From assembly GCF_947494015.1 (NCBI RefSeq), contig NZ_CANLTL010000003.1, positions 1 through 64,000 on the forward strand: DNA of 64,000 bases, read 5' to 3'. Under the pieces are notes generated by a model, which did not search any database, was not told the DNA's origin, and was given only the letters and a program-made list of their open reading frames with translations. The stretch is from an uncultured Cellulomonas sp. (GTDB lineage Bacteria > Actinomycetota > Actinomycetes > Actinomycetales > Cellulomonadaceae). Positions 54,879-64,000 of this stretch are shown here, piece by piece; the stretch's first letter is position 1, and each line of letters opens with the position of its first letter. The position numbers and the translations under genes are program-made.

Positions 54879-56750
54879 GTGTCCCCGATCCCCAGTGCAG
54901 CGCTCAGCCAGCGCATCCTGCCCGCGGCGACCCCGCCCGAGCTCCTGCGCAACTTCTGCATCATCGCGCACATCGACCACGGCAAGTCGACGCTCGCCGA
55001 CCGCATGCTGCAGCTCACCGGTGTGGTCGATGCGCGCCAGATGCGCGCGCAGTACCTGGACCGGATGGACATCGAGCGCGAGCGCGGCATCACCATCAAG
55101 TCGCAGGCGGTGCGCATGCCGTGGGAGCTGGACGGCACGCCGTACGCGCTGAACATGATCGACACCCCCGGGCACGTCGACTTCACCTACGAGGTGTCCC
55201 GGTCGCTGGCCGCGTGCGAGGGCGCTGTCCTGCTGGTCGACGCCGCCCAGGGCATCGAGGCCCAGACCCTCGCCAACCTCTACCTGGCGATGGAGAACGA
55301 CCTGACGATCATCCCGGTGCTGAACAAGATCGACCTGCCGGCTGCGCAGCCGGAGAAGTACGCCGAGGAGCTCGCCAAGCTGATCGGTGGCGAGCCGGAG
55401 GACTGCCTGCGGGTGTCCGGGAAGACCGGCGCCGGCGTCGTCGAGCTGCTCGACAAGATCGTCGCCACGCTGCCCGCGCCCACCGGGGACCCGGACGCGC
55501 CGGCCCGGGCGATGATCTTCGACTCGGTCTACGACACCTACCGCGGCGTCGTCACCTACGTGCGGGTCAAGGACGGCAACCTCTCGCCCCGCGAGCGGAT
55601 CGTCATGATGTCGACCAAGGCGACCCACGAGCTGCTCGAGATCGGCGTCATCTCGCCCGAGCCCAACCCCACCCAGGGCCTGGGCGTGGGGGAGGTCGGC
55701 TATCTCATCACCGGCGTGAAGGACGTGCGCCAGTCCAAGGTCGGCGACACCGTCACCAACGCCTCCAAGCCCGCGGCGGAGTCGCTCGGCGGCTACCACG
55801 ACCCGCGCCCCATGGTGTTCTCCGGCCTGTACCCGATCGACGGGTCGGACTACCCCGTGCTGCGGGACGCCCTCGACAAGCTGAAGCTCAACGACGCCGC
55901 CCTGAACTACGAGCCGGAGACGTCGGTCGCCCTCGGCTTCGGCTTCCGGGTCGGGTTCCTCGGGCTGCTGCACCTGGAGATCGTCCGCGAGCGCCTCGAG
56001 CGGGAGTTCGACCTCGACCTAATCTCGACCGCGCCGAACGTCGTCTACGAGGTGACCCTCGAGGACCGCTCGGTGGTCACGGTGACCAACCCGAGCGAGT
56101 TCCCCGGCGGCAAGATCATGGAGGTGCGCGAGCCCGTCGTCCGCGCGACCATCCTGTGCCCGTCGGAGTTCATCGGCGCCGTCATGGAGCTGTGCCAGAC
56201 CCGGCGCGGCGACCTGCTCGGCATGGACTACCTCTCCGAGGACCGCGTGGAGATGCGGTACACGCTCCCGCTGGCCGAGATCGTGTTCGACTTCTTCGAC
56301 CAGCTCAAGTCCAGGACGCGCGGCTATGCGTCCCTGGACTACGAGCCGACCGGCGAGCAGGCGGCCGACCTCGTCAAGGTCGACATCCTGCTGCAGGGCG
56401 AGCAGGTCGACGCCTTCAGCTCGATCGTGCACAAGGAGAAGGCCTACGCCTACGGCGTGATGATGGCCGGCAAGCTCAAGGACCTCATCCCGCGCCAGCA
56501 GTTCGAGGTGCCCATCCAGGCCGCCGTCGGCGCGCGCGTGATCGCCCGCGAGACCATCCGCGCGATCCGCAAGGACGTGCTGGCCAAGTGCTACGGCGGC
56601 GACATCACGCGCAAGCGCAAGCTCCTGGAGAAGCAGAAGGAGGGCAAGAAGCGGATGAAGACCATCGGTCGGGTCGACGTGCCGCAGGAGGCCTTCATCG
56701 CGGCGCTGTCGTCGGATGGTGGCGGCGGCAAGGACGCGAAGAAGAAGTAG
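54879..56750 (+). CDS. lepA: Elongation factor 4 (LepA)
   Basis: A 623-residue translational GTPase. It has P-loop AHIDHGKST, switch [26 protein letters not shown] and the C-terminal domain with [36 protein letters not shown], a near-invariant LepA block, ending in the LepA-specific [18 protein letters not shown] segment. It back-translocates or remodels stalled ribosomes. The GTG at 54879 is preferred; the frame extends upstream to 54798 without homology. Confidence 0.97.
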   Translation: MSPIPSAALSQRILPAATPPELLRNFCIIAHIDHGKSTLADRMLQLTGVVDARQMRAQYLDRMDIERERGITIKSQAVRMPWELDGTPYALNMIDTPGHVDFTYEVSRSLAACEGAVLLVDAAQGIEAQTLANLYLAMENDLTIIPVLNKIDLPAAQPEKYAEELAKLIGGEPEDCLRVSGKTGAGVVELLDKIVATLPAPTGDPDAPARAMIFDSVYDTYRGVVTYVRVKDGNLSPRERIVMMSTKATHELLEIGVISPEPNPTQGLGVGEVGYLITGVKDVRQSKVGDTVTNASKPAAESLGGYHDPRPMVFSGLYPIDGSDYPVLRDALDKLKLNDAALNYEPETSVALGFGFRVGFLGLLHLEIVRERLEREFDLDLISTAPNVVYEVTLEDRSVVTVTNPSEFPGGKIMEVREPVVRATILCPSEFIGAVMELCQTRRGDLLGMDYLSEDRVEMRYTLPLAEIVFDFFDQLKSRTRGYASLDYEPTGEQAADLVKVDILLQGEQVDAFSSIVHKEKAYAYGVMMAGKLKDLIPRQQFEVPIQAAVGARVIARETIRAIRKDVLAKCYGGDITRKRKLLEKQKEGKKRMKTIGRVDVPQEAFIAALSSDGGGGKDAKKK

Positions 56751-56753
56751 CGC

Positions 56754-57995
56754 ATGGCTCCCGCTCTGCCCCTCGGTGACGAGGCGCCCGACGACGGCGC
56801 CCTGCCGCCGTCCGTGCTCGACGGCGCCGACGCGCGCGCCTTCGGCGTCTACCTGCACGTCCCGTTCTGCACGGTGCGCTGCGGGTACTGCGACTTCAAC
56901 ACCTACACCGCCGCCGAGCTCGGCGGCGGGGCCAGCCAGGTGGCGTACGCCGACACCGCGTTGCGGGAGATCGCGCTCGCGGGGCGGGTGCTGACGCGCG
57001 CGGGTGTGCCCCCGCGGCCGGTGTCCTCGGTCTTCGTGGGCGGCGGCACCCCGACCGTGCTGCCCGCCGACGACCTGACGCGCCTGCTCGACGGCGTCCG
57101 CGGCACCTGGGGCCTCGCACCCCGCGCCGAGGTGACGACGGAGGCCAACCCGGACTCGGTGACGCCCGGGTCGCTGGCCCAGCTGGCCGCCGCGGGGTTC
57201 ACCCGGGTGTCCTTCGGCATGCAGTCCGCCGTCCCGCACGTGCTCGCCACCCTCGAGCGCACGCACGACCCGCGCCGGATCCCGGACGTCGTCCGGTGGG
57301 CCCGCGACGCCGGCCTCGACGTGTCGCTGGACCTCATCTACGGCACGCCGGGGGAGTCGCTCGACGACTGGCGGACCAGCCTGCAGACCGCGCTGGCCAC
57401 CGGCGTCAACCACGTGTCGGCGTACGCGCTGGTCGTGGAGGCCGGCACGAAGATGGCCGGCCAGGTGCGGCGCGGCCAGCTCGCGCTGCCGTCCGACGAG
57501 GACCAGGCGGTCAAGTACGAGGTCGCCGACGCGATGCTCACCGAGGCCGGCCTGCACTGGTACGAGGTGAGCAACTGGGCGCGGTCACCCGAGCACGCGT
57601 GCCGGCACAACCTCGCCTACTGGCGCGGGGACGACTGGTGGGGCGTCGGGCCGGGTGCGCACTCGCACGTCGGCGGCGTGCGGTGGTGGAACGTCAAGCA
57701 CCCGCGCGCCTACGCGGGCCGGCTCGAGGCGGGCCTGTCGCCGGCCGCCGGCCGGGAGGTGCTCGAGCCCGGCTCCGCCCGGCTGGAGCGGGTCATGCTC
57801 GGTGTCCGGCTCGCCGAGGGACTGCCGCTGGGGGAGCTGTCGGCGCGGGCGCGGCGGGACGTCGCCGGCCTGGTCGCGGACGGCCTGGTGGACGGGTCCG
57901 CGGCGCTGGGCGCCGCCTCGACCCCGCCGCGGGTGCTGCTCACCCGGCGCGGCCGGCTGCTCGCCGACGCCGTCGTGCGCACGCTGACCGACTGA
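56754..57995 (+). CDS. hemW: Radical SAM heme chaperone HemW
   Basis: A 413-residue radical SAM protein. The cluster motif is CTVRCGYCDF (CxxxCxxC) after YLHVPFC. GGGTPTVLP, TTEANPDSVTPGSL, RVSFGMQSAVPHVLATLERTHDP and YGTPGESLDDW are further HemN/HemW blocks. The HemW type rather than HemN is suggested by length and by the place after lepA. HemW is thought to insert heme into proteins rather than to oxidise coproporphyrinogen. It begins 3 bases after the lepA stop. Confidence 0.95.
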   Translation: MAPALPLGDEAPDDGALPPSVLDGADARAFGVYLHVPFCTVRCGYCDFNTYTAAELGGGASQVAYADTALREIALAGRVLTRAGVPPRPVSSVFVGGGTPTVLPADDLTRLLDGVRGTWGLAPRAEVTTEANPDSVTPGSLAQLAAAGFTRVSFGMQSAVPHVLATLERTHDPRRIPDVVRWARDAGLDVSLDLIYGTPGESLDDWRTSLQTALATGVNHVSAYALVVEAGTKMAGQVRRGQLALPSDEDQAVKYEVADAMLTEAGLHWYEVSNWARSPEHACRHNLAYWRGDDWWGVGPGAHSHVGGVRWWNVKHPRAYAGRLEAGLSPAAGREVLEPGSARLERVMLGVRLAEGLPLGELSARARRDVAGLVADGLVDGSAALGAASTPPRVLLTRRGRLLADAVVRTLTD

Positions 57996-58047
57996 CGCCC
58001 GCGCCGGCCGCCACGAGTCGTCCCGGGGCGGCCGCCGCCGGCGGTCG

Positions 58048-58584
58048 TCAGGTGATCAGACGCAGCGTCAGCGGGTACCGGTACGGCTCGCCCCGGCTGG
58101 AGGCGACGGCCGCGATGATCGAGAACACCACGCCGAACAGCCACACCAGCGGCAGGATGAAGAAGCCCAGCAGGATGATCACCGTGATGGTGCCGATCAG
58201 GTACCCGAGGAACAGGGTGATCTGGAAGTTCAGGGACTCCTTCGCCTGGTCCTCCAGGTAGGCGCCGCGACCCCTGAACACCAGCCAGATCACCAGCGGC
58301 ACGATGAACGAGACGAAGACCCCACCGAGGTGGGACACGACCGCCCAGGTGCGCTGGTCCGCCGGCGAGAGCGGCGTGCTGGCGCCGTAGGCGGACGGGG
58401 GCGGGTACCCGCCCGGGCCGGCGCCGTGCTCGGCGCGGGGCGGGGTGCCGGCGTCGGTGCCGTGCTGGTGCTCGTCGTGCTGGTGCTCGTCGTGCTGCTG
58501 GCCGGACGACGGCGTCGTCGCCGGCGGAGGGGGCGGCGGGTAGCCACCCGGGGTGGGCTCCTGCGGGTCGGGGGTGGTGCTCAC
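58048..58584 (-). CDS. DUF4870 membrane protein with a His-rich, Pro-rich N-terminus
   Basis: A 178-residue protein. The first 75 residues are Pro/Gly-rich with repeated DEHQHDEHQHG, probably disordered and possibly metal binding. Residues about 85-178 form a DUF4870 domain with three or four transmembrane helices (WAVVSHLGGVFVSFIVPLVIWL, KESLNFQITLFLGYLIGTIT). The GTG at 58584 has GGAG 12 bases ahead. The function of DUF4870 is not known. It is a single gene convergent with hemW. Confidence 0.88.
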   Translation of the reverse strand: MSTTPDPQEPTPGGYPPPPPPATTPSSGQQHDEHQHDEHQHGTDAGTPPRAEHGAGPGGYPPPSAYGASTPLSPADQRTWAVVSHLGGVFVSFIVPLVIWLVFRGRGAYLEDQAKESLNFQITLFLGYLIGTITVIILLGFFILPLVWLFGVVFSIIAAVASSRGEPYRYPLTLRLIT

Positions 58585-58732
58585 ACCGATCAGCTCCAAG
58601 TCGTCGTGCGCCTGTCCGTGGTCTCGACCCTAGCCAGGTGGGGCCCGTCCTCGGCAGGGGCGCCAACCCTGATCCGACCCTGATCGGCGTGCTGAGGCAC
58701 CCTGAGGTCCGGCCGCGCCGGCACGCCCCGTC

Positions 58733-59596
58733 CTAGCCGGTGACGAAGTCGATCAGCTCCTCGACCCGGCCCAGCAGCGAGGGCTCGAGGTCGGCGTAGC
58801 TGCGCACGGACCCGAGGATCCGCTGCCAGGCCCGGGCGACGTCGGCCTGGTCGCCGGCGGGCCAGCCGAGCTCGCGCAGGATGCCCAGCTTCCACTCGGT
58901 CCCGCGCTCGATCGTCGGCCAGGCCGCGAGCCCGAGCCGCTCGGGTCGAACCGCCTGCCAGACGTCGACGTACGGGTGGCCGAGCACGGTGACCGTCCCG
59001 GCCGGCGCGGCGCGCACGGCCTCGGCCGCGATCCGGCTCTCCTTCGACCCCGCGACCAGGTGGTCCACGAGCACGCCCAGCCGGCGACCGGGTTCGGGTG
59101 CGAAGTCGCGGATCGCCCCGGCGAGGTCGTCCACCCCGTGCAGCGGCTCGACGACGACGCCCTCGATCCGCAGGTCATCGCCCCACACCTTCTCGACGAG
59201 CTCGGCGTCGTGGCGACCTTCGACCCAGATCCGGCTGCCGCGCGCGACCCGCGCCCGGGTGCCGTGCACCGCGACCGAGCCGGACGCCGTCCGGGTGGGC
59301 CGGGCCGGCGTCGTCGTGCGCGGTGCGGGCGGGGTGAGGACCACGGGCGCGCCGTCGACCCAGAAGCCGGGCCCCAGCGGGAAGCTGCGCGTGGCCCCCC
59401 GGCGGTCCTCGAGCACGACGACGTGCATGCCGCCGGTCTTCTCGACCCGCACGACGGCGCCGACCCAGCCGGAGGTGACCTCCTCGACCACGAGCCCGGG
59501 CTCGGCCGCCACGGGCGTGGAGGCGGGGCGTCGGGGGCGGTGCGCACCGGCGGATGCGGAGGCGAGGACGTCGGTCCCGTAGCGGTCGTGGCTCAC
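58733..59596 (-). CDS. DUF3097 family protein
   Basis: A 287-residue soluble protein. GLVVEEVTSGWVGAVVRVEKTGG, RVARGSRIWVEGRHDAELVEKVWGDDLRIEGVVVEPLHG and LGHPYVDVWQAVRPERLGLAAWPTIERG are the conserved blocks I associate with DUF3097, a Toprim-like actinobacterial family. The acidic and His residues in the middle (VEGRHDAELVEKVWGDD) resemble a Toprim metal site. Its location beside hemW and hrcA is typical in actinobacteria. The start is GTG at 59596. Confidence 0.88.
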   Translation of the reverse strand: MSHDRYGTDVLASASAGAHRPRRPASTPVAAEPGLVVEEVTSGWVGAVVRVEKTGGMHVVVLEDRRGATRSFPLGPGFWVDGAPVVLTPPAPRTTTPARPTRTASGSVAVHGTRARVARGSRIWVEGRHDAELVEKVWGDDLRIEGVVVEPLHGVDDLAGAIRDFAPEPGRRLGVLVDHLVAGSKESRIAAEAVRAAPAGTVTVLGHPYVDVWQAVRPERLGLAAWPTIERGTEWKLGILRELGWPAGDQADVARAWQRILGSVRSYADLEPSLLGRVEELIDFVTG

Positions 59597-59827
59597 CGGG
59601 CGAGCCTAGGGAGCCCGCGCGTGGACGCCCGGCCAGGACACGCGGGCACCACCCGTCGTGACGCCGGTCGCCGGAGCGGGGCCCTGCGGGGCCGGGCCGG
59701 GGACCAGCCCCCGGCCCTGCGTCGGGGTGCGCCGGCGCACCACGGCCGCCGGTCCTCATGATCGGCCCCGGCTGACCGATACGGCTCACAGACCCGACCC
59801 TCGGGCGCGACAGGAGAGCGAGCACCG

Positions 59828-60955
59828 ATGACGCACGACACGGGCCTGCGGCCGGCTGTCGTCGCCGACCCCACGTGGGAGACGGCGCTGCGCAACGTGC
59901 TCGGCGGACGTGGTCTGCGCCTGGTCGCCCAGCCCATCATCGACGTCGCCCAGGCGCGGGTCGGTGGCTACGAGCTGCTCGCCCGCTTCGACGGACCCCC
60001 CGCGCGCTCGCCCGACGTGTGGTTCGAGGAGGCGCGGTCGCGGGACCTCGACGGTCCGCTGACCATCCAGGTGCTGCACGCCCTGCACCGGCTGCGGACG
60101 GACCTGCCCGCCGGCACGTTCTGCACCGTCAACGTCGAGCCGCACCTGCTGGCCCGGGACGACGTCCGCGACGCCCTGCTGGGCAACGGCCGCCTCGACG
60201 GCGTCGTGGTCGAGCTCACCGAGCACGTGTCGGCCGGCGACGGCGTCGTGCTGTGCGGCGCGCTGGACGCCGTCCGCGAGGTGGGCGGACTGATCGCCAT
60301 GGACGACGCCGGCCAGGGCCACTCCGGTCTCGCCCGGATGATCGAGGTGCGCCCCGACCTCATCAAGCTCGACCGGGCGCTGGTCGCCGGCATCGACCAG
60401 GACCCGATGAAGAAGGCGGTCGTGCAGCTCGTCGGTGACCTCGCCGGCCAGCTCGACGCCTGGATCCTCGCCGAGGGGGTCGAGACCGAGCGTGAGCTCG
60501 CCGAGGTGATCCGGATGGGCGTCCCGCTGGTCCAGGGCTGGGCGGTGGGCCGACCAGCCGACGGGTGGCCCGGGCTCGCCGAGGACGCGCGGCGGTTCGT
60601 CGCCGACACCCAGGAGCGGACCGAGTTCGGCGACAACGTGCTGGCCCTGGTGCGCCCCGCCACGGTCCGCCCGCCCAACCTCGACCGGGACGGCGGCGAG
60701 CCCGGGTCGGTGCTGGTCGACTCCCACGGTCGCGCGGTGTCGGTGGTGGTGGTCGACCCCTCGGGGCGCTCCCACGACGTGCCCGCGATGCTCGTCGCGC
60801 CGTCGTCGGTCCCGGCCGACGTGCTGCGCCGCGCGATGACCCGGCCGCTGGGATGGCACTCGGCGCCGCTGGTCTGCACGGACGTGCGCGGCGGCGTGCT
60901 CGGGCTCGTGGAGGTCCGCGACCTCGTGGACCACGTGCTGAGCAAGGCGTCGTGA
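59828..60955 (+). CDS. EAL-domain cyclic-di-GMP phosphodiesterase-like protein
   Basis: A 375-residue cytoplasmic protein. The EAL domain (about 28-255) keeps most motifs: GYELLARF at the EAL position, NVEPHLL, ELTEH, MDDAGQGHSGLARM (DDFG changed to DDAG), IKLDRALVAG and AEGVETEREL. The C-terminal 120 residues resemble a partial CBS-like regulatory module (VLVDSHGRAVSVVVVDPSGR). It may hydrolyse c-di-GMP weakly or act as a sensor. It stands alone between the divergent DUF3097 gene and the DUF1059 gene. Confidence 0.85.
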   Translation: MTHDTGLRPAVVADPTWETALRNVLGGRGLRLVAQPIIDVAQARVGGYELLARFDGPPARSPDVWFEEARSRDLDGPLTIQVLHALHRLRTDLPAGTFCTVNVEPHLLARDDVRDALLGNGRLDGVVVELTEHVSAGDGVVLCGALDAVREVGGLIAMDDAGQGHSGLARMIEVRPDLIKLDRALVAGIDQDPMKKAVVQLVGDLAGQLDAWILAEGVETERELAEVIRMGVPLVQGWAVGRPADGWPGLAEDARRFVADTQERTEFGDNVLALVRPATVRPPNLDRDGGEPGSVLVDSHGRAVSVVVVDPSGRSHDVPAMLVAPSSVPADVLRRAMTRPLGWHSAPLVCTDVRGGVLGLVEVRDLVDHVLSKAS

Positions 60956-61062
60956 CCGCCGGGCTGCCGTCGACCTGACCCACCGGCCGTCCGCCCGGAC
61001 GGCACCCGATCTCCGTGGACACACCCGGTCCGCGGCGTGCTGCGAACGAGAGGACCCCCGAG

Positions 61063-61236
61063 ATGAAGAAGTTCCGCTGCGGAGACCTGGTGCCCGGCTG
61101 CGCGATGACGTTCAGCGGCAGCACCGAGGAGATCCTCGCTGCCGTCGGCTCGCACGCTCGCCACGACCACGGCATGACCGAGGTGAGCCCCGAGCTCGTC
61201 GCGCAGGTGCGCGGGGCGATCACCCCCGTCGCCTGA
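61063..61236 (+). CDS. DUF1059 family small protein
   Basis: A 57-residue protein with [19 protein letters not shown] and [15 protein letters not shown], the DUF1059 hallmarks: two cysteines and three histidines that could form a metal site. GAGAGGA lies about 10 bases upstream. The function is unknown, and it is too short for most automatic callers. Confidence 0.88.
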   Translation: MKKFRCGDLVPGCAMTFSGSTEEILAAVGSHARHDHGMTEVSPELVAQVRGAITPVA

Positions 61237-61337
61237 CGACCCCGCACCCCGGCGCCCGTCGGGCGGGCATCGGCCCGTCCGTCGGGCGTCCGCGCGTCGG
61301 ACGGCGTCGGCGCGTGGGCGCCTGCGGCGCGACGACG

Positions 61338-61369
61338 TAGAATTGGCACTCACGATCAGCGAGTGCTAC
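61338..61369 (+). promoter_or_regulatory. CIRCE element and -10 box of hrcA
   Basis: TTGGCACTC, 9 bases, GAGTGCTAC at 61343-61369 matches the CIRCE operator (TTAGCACTC-N9-GAGTGCTAA) with two changes. TAGAAT at 61338-61343 is a plausible -10 box just upstream, so HrcA binding would block its own promoter. Confidence 0.9.
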
Positions 61370-61408
61370 CCCGGTACGTCGCGTGGGTCCGGATCGGCGG
61401 GAGGTGTG

Positions 61409-62428
61409 ATGAGCGAGGACCGCAGGCTCGAGGTGCTGCGGGCGATCGTCGAGGACTACGTCCAGACGCGCGAGCCCGTCGGCTCTCGCATGCTCGTCGA
61501 ACGCCATGCGCTGGGCGTGTCGCCCGCCACCATCCGCAACGACATGGCGGCCCTCGAGGAGGGCGGCTACATCGCCCAGCCGCACACGTCGGCGGGCCGG
61601 GTGCCCACCGACAAGGGCTACCGGCTGTTCGTCGACCGGCTGTCGACGGTCAAGCCGCTGTCCGGCCCGGAGAAGCGTGCCATCCAGGCGTTCCTCGACG
61701 AGGCCGTGGACCTCGACGACGTCGTCGACCGCTCGGTGCGCGTGCTGGCCCAGCTCACGCAGCAGGTCGCCGTCGTGCAGTACCCGTCGCTGCGCCGATC
61801 GGCGATGCGGCACCTGGAGCTCGTGCAGGTGGGGGAGCGCCGGCTGCTGGTCGTGATCATCACCGACACCGGCCGGGTGGAGCAGCGCACGCTCGAGCTC
61901 GCGACGGCTCCGACCGAGCAGGTCGTCGGTGAGCTGCGGGCACGGCTCAACGCGCTCGCCGTCGGTCACCGGCTGGCCGAGCTGATCGTGCTGCTCGCCC
62001 ACCTGCCCGAGGCGTTCGAGCCCGAGGCGCGTCCCCTCGTCGTCGCGGTCACCGAGATCGTCGAGGAGACGCTCGCGCAGGAGAGCGAGGAGCGGATCGT
62101 GCTCGCCGGGACCGCGAACCTCGCCCGGGGCGGCAGCGACTTCACCCGGAGCCTCGGCCCCGTCCTCGAGGCGCTCGAGGAGCAGGTCGTGCTGCTGCGC
62201 CTGCTGACCGAGATGGCGGAGGACTCGACCAGCGTCGCCGTCCGGATCGGCCACGAGACCCAGCACGAGGGGCTCACCGAGACGAGCTTCGTGACCACGG
62301 GGTACGGCGGGGACGGTGATGCGGTCGCCCGGATCGGGTCGATCGGCCCGACCCGCATGGACTACCCCGCCACCATGGCCTCCGTGCGAGCGGTGGCCCG
62401 GTACCTGTCCCGGGTCCTGGCCGGGTGA
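61409..62428 (+). CDS. hrcA: Heat-inducible transcription repressor HrcA
   Basis: A 339-residue repressor. The winged helix at the N-terminus ([60 protein letters not shown]) is nearly identical to the family consensus. The remainder is the GAF-like and dimerisation part, ending [21 protein letters not shown]. HrcA represses chaperone genes through CIRCE and needs GroEL for activity. GGGAGG lies just before the ATG. It forms an operon with dnaJ, 180 bases downstream. Confidence 0.97.
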   Translation: MSEDRRLEVLRAIVEDYVQTREPVGSRMLVERHALGVSPATIRNDMAALEEGGYIAQPHTSAGRVPTDKGYRLFVDRLSTVKPLSGPEKRAIQAFLDEAVDLDDVVDRSVRVLAQLTQQVAVVQYPSLRRSAMRHLELVQVGERRLLVVIITDTGRVEQRTLELATAPTEQVVGELRARLNALAVGHRLAELIVLLAHLPEAFEPEARPLVVAVTEIVEETLAQESEERIVLAGTANLARGGSDFTRSLGPVLEALEEQVVLLRLLTEMAEDSTSVAVRIGHETQHEGLTETSFVTTGYGGDGDAVARIGSIGPTRMDYPATMASVRAVARYLSRVLAG

Positions 62429-62609
62429 GCGGCCACCGTCCCGCCCGGCCGCCTGGCCCGTCCCGCCGCTCGCCCCGCGGCCCGGCCGGCAGCGCGTCAG
62501 GTCGCCCGCCAGATCGCCCGTGCGGCCACCCGGCGCGGCGACCGCTCGACCGGCCGCCCACCCGGCCCCATCACGTCCCGAGCCACCGTCCCCCCGCAGA
62601 GAGTGACCA

Positions 62610-63731
62610 GTGAGCGACTACTACGAGATCCTCGGCGTGGCGCGTGACGCCAGCCCCGAGCAGATCAAGAAGGCGTACCGCAAGCTCGCCCGTGAGCTGC
62701 ACCCCGACGTCGCCACCGGCGACGGCTCCGAGGACCGCTTCAAGGACGTCTCGCGGGCCTACGAGGTGCTGTCCAACCCCGAGAAGCGTCAGGCCTACGA
62801 CCGTGGCGGCGACCCGTCGGCCCCCGGCGGCGGCATGGGCGGCGGCTTCGGCTTCCAGGACATCTTCGAGACCTTCTTCGGCGCCGGGCAGGGCGGCGGC
62901 CAGCGCGGACCGGTACCCCGCGCGCGCCGCGGCCAGGACGCGCTGGTGCGACTGGAGCTGGATCTCTCCGAGGCGGCGTTCGGCGCCCGCCGTGAGATGC
63001 AGGTCGACACCGCGGTGGTGTGCGGGACCTGCTCGGGCTCGTGCTGCCGGCCGGGTACCTCGCCGCGCACCTGCGACGTGTGCGGCGGCCGCGGCGTCGT
63101 CCAGCGGGTCGCGCGGTCCTTCCTCGGCCAGGTCATGACCTCCTCGCCGTGCCCGGCCTGCCACGGGTTCGGGACCGTCATCCCCGACCCGTGCCCGGAG
63201 TGCTCCGGCGAGGGCCGGGTCCGCTCGCGACGGACATTGACCATCGACGTGCCCGCCGGGGTGGACACCGGCACCCGGATCAAGATGACGGCCCAGGGCG
63301 AGGTCGGACCGGCCGGCGGCCCCGCGGGTGACGTCTACGTCGAGATCCGCGAGCGTGAGCACGAGCGGTTCGTGCGTCAGGGTGACGACCTGCACTGCAG
63401 CGTCGAGATCCCGATGACGGCTGCCGCACTGGGCACGACCATCGCGCTCGAGACGCTCGACGGCGTGCGTGACGTCGAGCTGAGGCCGGGCACCCAGCCG
63501 GCCCAGGTCGTCACGCTGAAGAGCCTGGGGGTCGGGCACCTGCACGTCGGTGGGCGCGGTGACCTGCACGTGCACGTCGACGTCCAGGTGCCGACGACCC
63601 TCGACGACGAGCAGCAGGAGCTGCTGCACCGACTCGCGCAGCTGCGCGGTGAGGAGATGCCGGCGGCGAGCACGTCCCCGGCGCACCCGGGTGTGTTCTC
63701 CAAGCTGCGCGAGAAGCTCGCCGGCCGGTGA
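62610..63731 (+). CDS. dnaJ: Chaperone protein DnaJ
   Basis: A 373-residue type I J-protein: J domain (1-65) with HPD at about 32-34, Gly/Phe-rich linker (70-100), zinc domain (about 138-205) with four CxxC pairs (CGTC, CDVC, CPAC, CPEC), and C-terminal substrate-binding domains. The first zinc repeat reads [15 protein letters not shown], with an extra pair of cysteines compared with the usual CxxCxGxG. It stimulates DnaK and delivers unfolded protein. In actinobacteria the HrcA-linked copy is DnaJ2. It starts with GTG at 62610. Confidence 0.96.
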   Translation: MSDYYEILGVARDASPEQIKKAYRKLARELHPDVATGDGSEDRFKDVSRAYEVLSNPEKRQAYDRGGDPSAPGGGMGGGFGFQDIFETFFGAGQGGGQRGPVPRARRGQDALVRLELDLSEAAFGARREMQVDTAVVCGTCSGSCCRPGTSPRTCDVCGGRGVVQRVARSFLGQVMTSSPCPACHGFGTVIPDPCPECSGEGRVRSRRTLTIDVPAGVDTGTRIKMTAQGEVGPAGGPAGDVYVEIREREHERFVRQGDDLHCSVEIPMTAAALGTTIALETLDGVRDVELRPGTQPAQVVTLKSLGVGHLHVGGRGDLHVHVDVQVPTTLDDEQQELLHRLAQLRGEEMPAASTSPAHPGVFSKLREKLAGR

Positions 63732-64000
63732 GCGCCCCGGTCTTCCTCGTGGAGGCCGGGGACCTCGACGGCGTCCTGGCGGGGGGCACGTTCCTGCTCG
63801 GCGGTGCCGAGGGTCGGCACGCGGGCGTGGTGCAGCGGCGGGCGCCGGGGGAGCGGGTCGACGTCGTCGACGGCGCCGGGGTGCGCCTGCGGGCGACCGT
63901 GCGGTCGGTGACCGCCGACGGCGTCCAGCTCGACGTCGCCGAGCGCGTCGAGGAGGCTGCGCCGCCGGTGCGGCTCGTCCTGGTGCAGGCCCTTGCCAAG
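63728..64000 (+). CDS. rsmE: 16S rRNA (uracil-1498-N3) methyltransferase, N-terminal part
   Basis: The gene is cut by the right edge; 91 codons are visible. It reads [31 protein letters not shown], then [19 protein letters not shown], the PUA-like domain of RsmE, and [11 protein letters not shown], the start of the methyltransferase domain. The GTG at 63728 overlaps the dnaJ stop (GTGA), the standard actinobacterial hrcA-dnaJ-rsmE order. Confidence 0.85.
   Translation, partial: MSAPVFLVEAGDLDGVLAGGTFLLGGAEGRHAGVVQRRAPGERVDVVDGAGVRLRATVRSVTADGVQLDVAERVEEAAPPVRLVLVQALAK

Overview
The window is very GC-rich DNA with strong G/C third-position bias, frequent GTG starts and start/stop overlaps of the ATGA and GTGA type. 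These features, together with the gene neighbourhood leuS / degV-like / comEA-comEC-holA / rpsT / lepA-hemW / DUF4870 / DUF3097 / hrcA-dnaJ-rsmE, suggest an actinobacterium of the order Micrococcales, most likely close to Cellulomonas. The genus is an inference from gene order and protein flavour, not from a search.

Positions 1 to about 23,480 look like an accessory island. It holds broken transposase genes (199-753 and 22407-23092), a decayed gene read in three frames (8541-9445) and a 17-G homopolymer. It also carries a copper-resistance operon on the minus strand: an HMA copper chaperone, a CopA-type ATPase with cupredoxin and YHS domains, CsoR, a second metal ATPase with a CPD motif, an EamA transporter and a small membrane protein. 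A textbook CsoR operator lies in front of this operon. The other large block is a complete-looking Tad/Flp pilus operon (9745-20819, minus strand). It encodes a lipoprotein, a secreted protein, CpaB-like, TadZ-like, TadA, TadB, TadC, a Flp pilin, three TadE/TadG-type pseudopilins and, last, a very large membrane-anchored LysM plus BTAD protein. The island ends at a 3' fragment of a tmRNA-type gene (about 23451-23483) followed by a strong hairpin. This is the usual footprint of integration into ssrA.

From 23,600 onward the DNA looks like ordinary chromosome. 23.6-30.5 kb carries a universal stress protein, a KmtR-like metal sensor with its CDF efflux pump, YnfA, TelA with an XpaC-like partner, and DUF2243 with CtaG. 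30.5-38.2 kb carries a glutathionyl-hydroquinone-reductase-like protein, an F420-type oxidoreductase, a membrane metallophosphoesterase, and a manganese-type ABC transporter with its DtxR/MntR-type regulator behind two palindromes. 38.2-49.2 kb has an MFS exporter, a desaturase, leuS, a DegV protein, ComEA, ComEC and HolA.

The part from 49 to 61 kb contains three EAL-domain proteins (one degenerate, one GGDEF-EAL, one stand-alone EAL). Between the first two is a 47-residue secreted peptide gene directly upstream of an XRE-type regulator with a long TPR-like helical domain. That pair resembles the peptide/receptor quorum-sensing modules of Firmicutes (RRNPP) and is the best candidate here for an undescribed system. 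The window closes with the heat-shock pair hrcA-dnaJ behind a CIRCE element and the start of rsmE.
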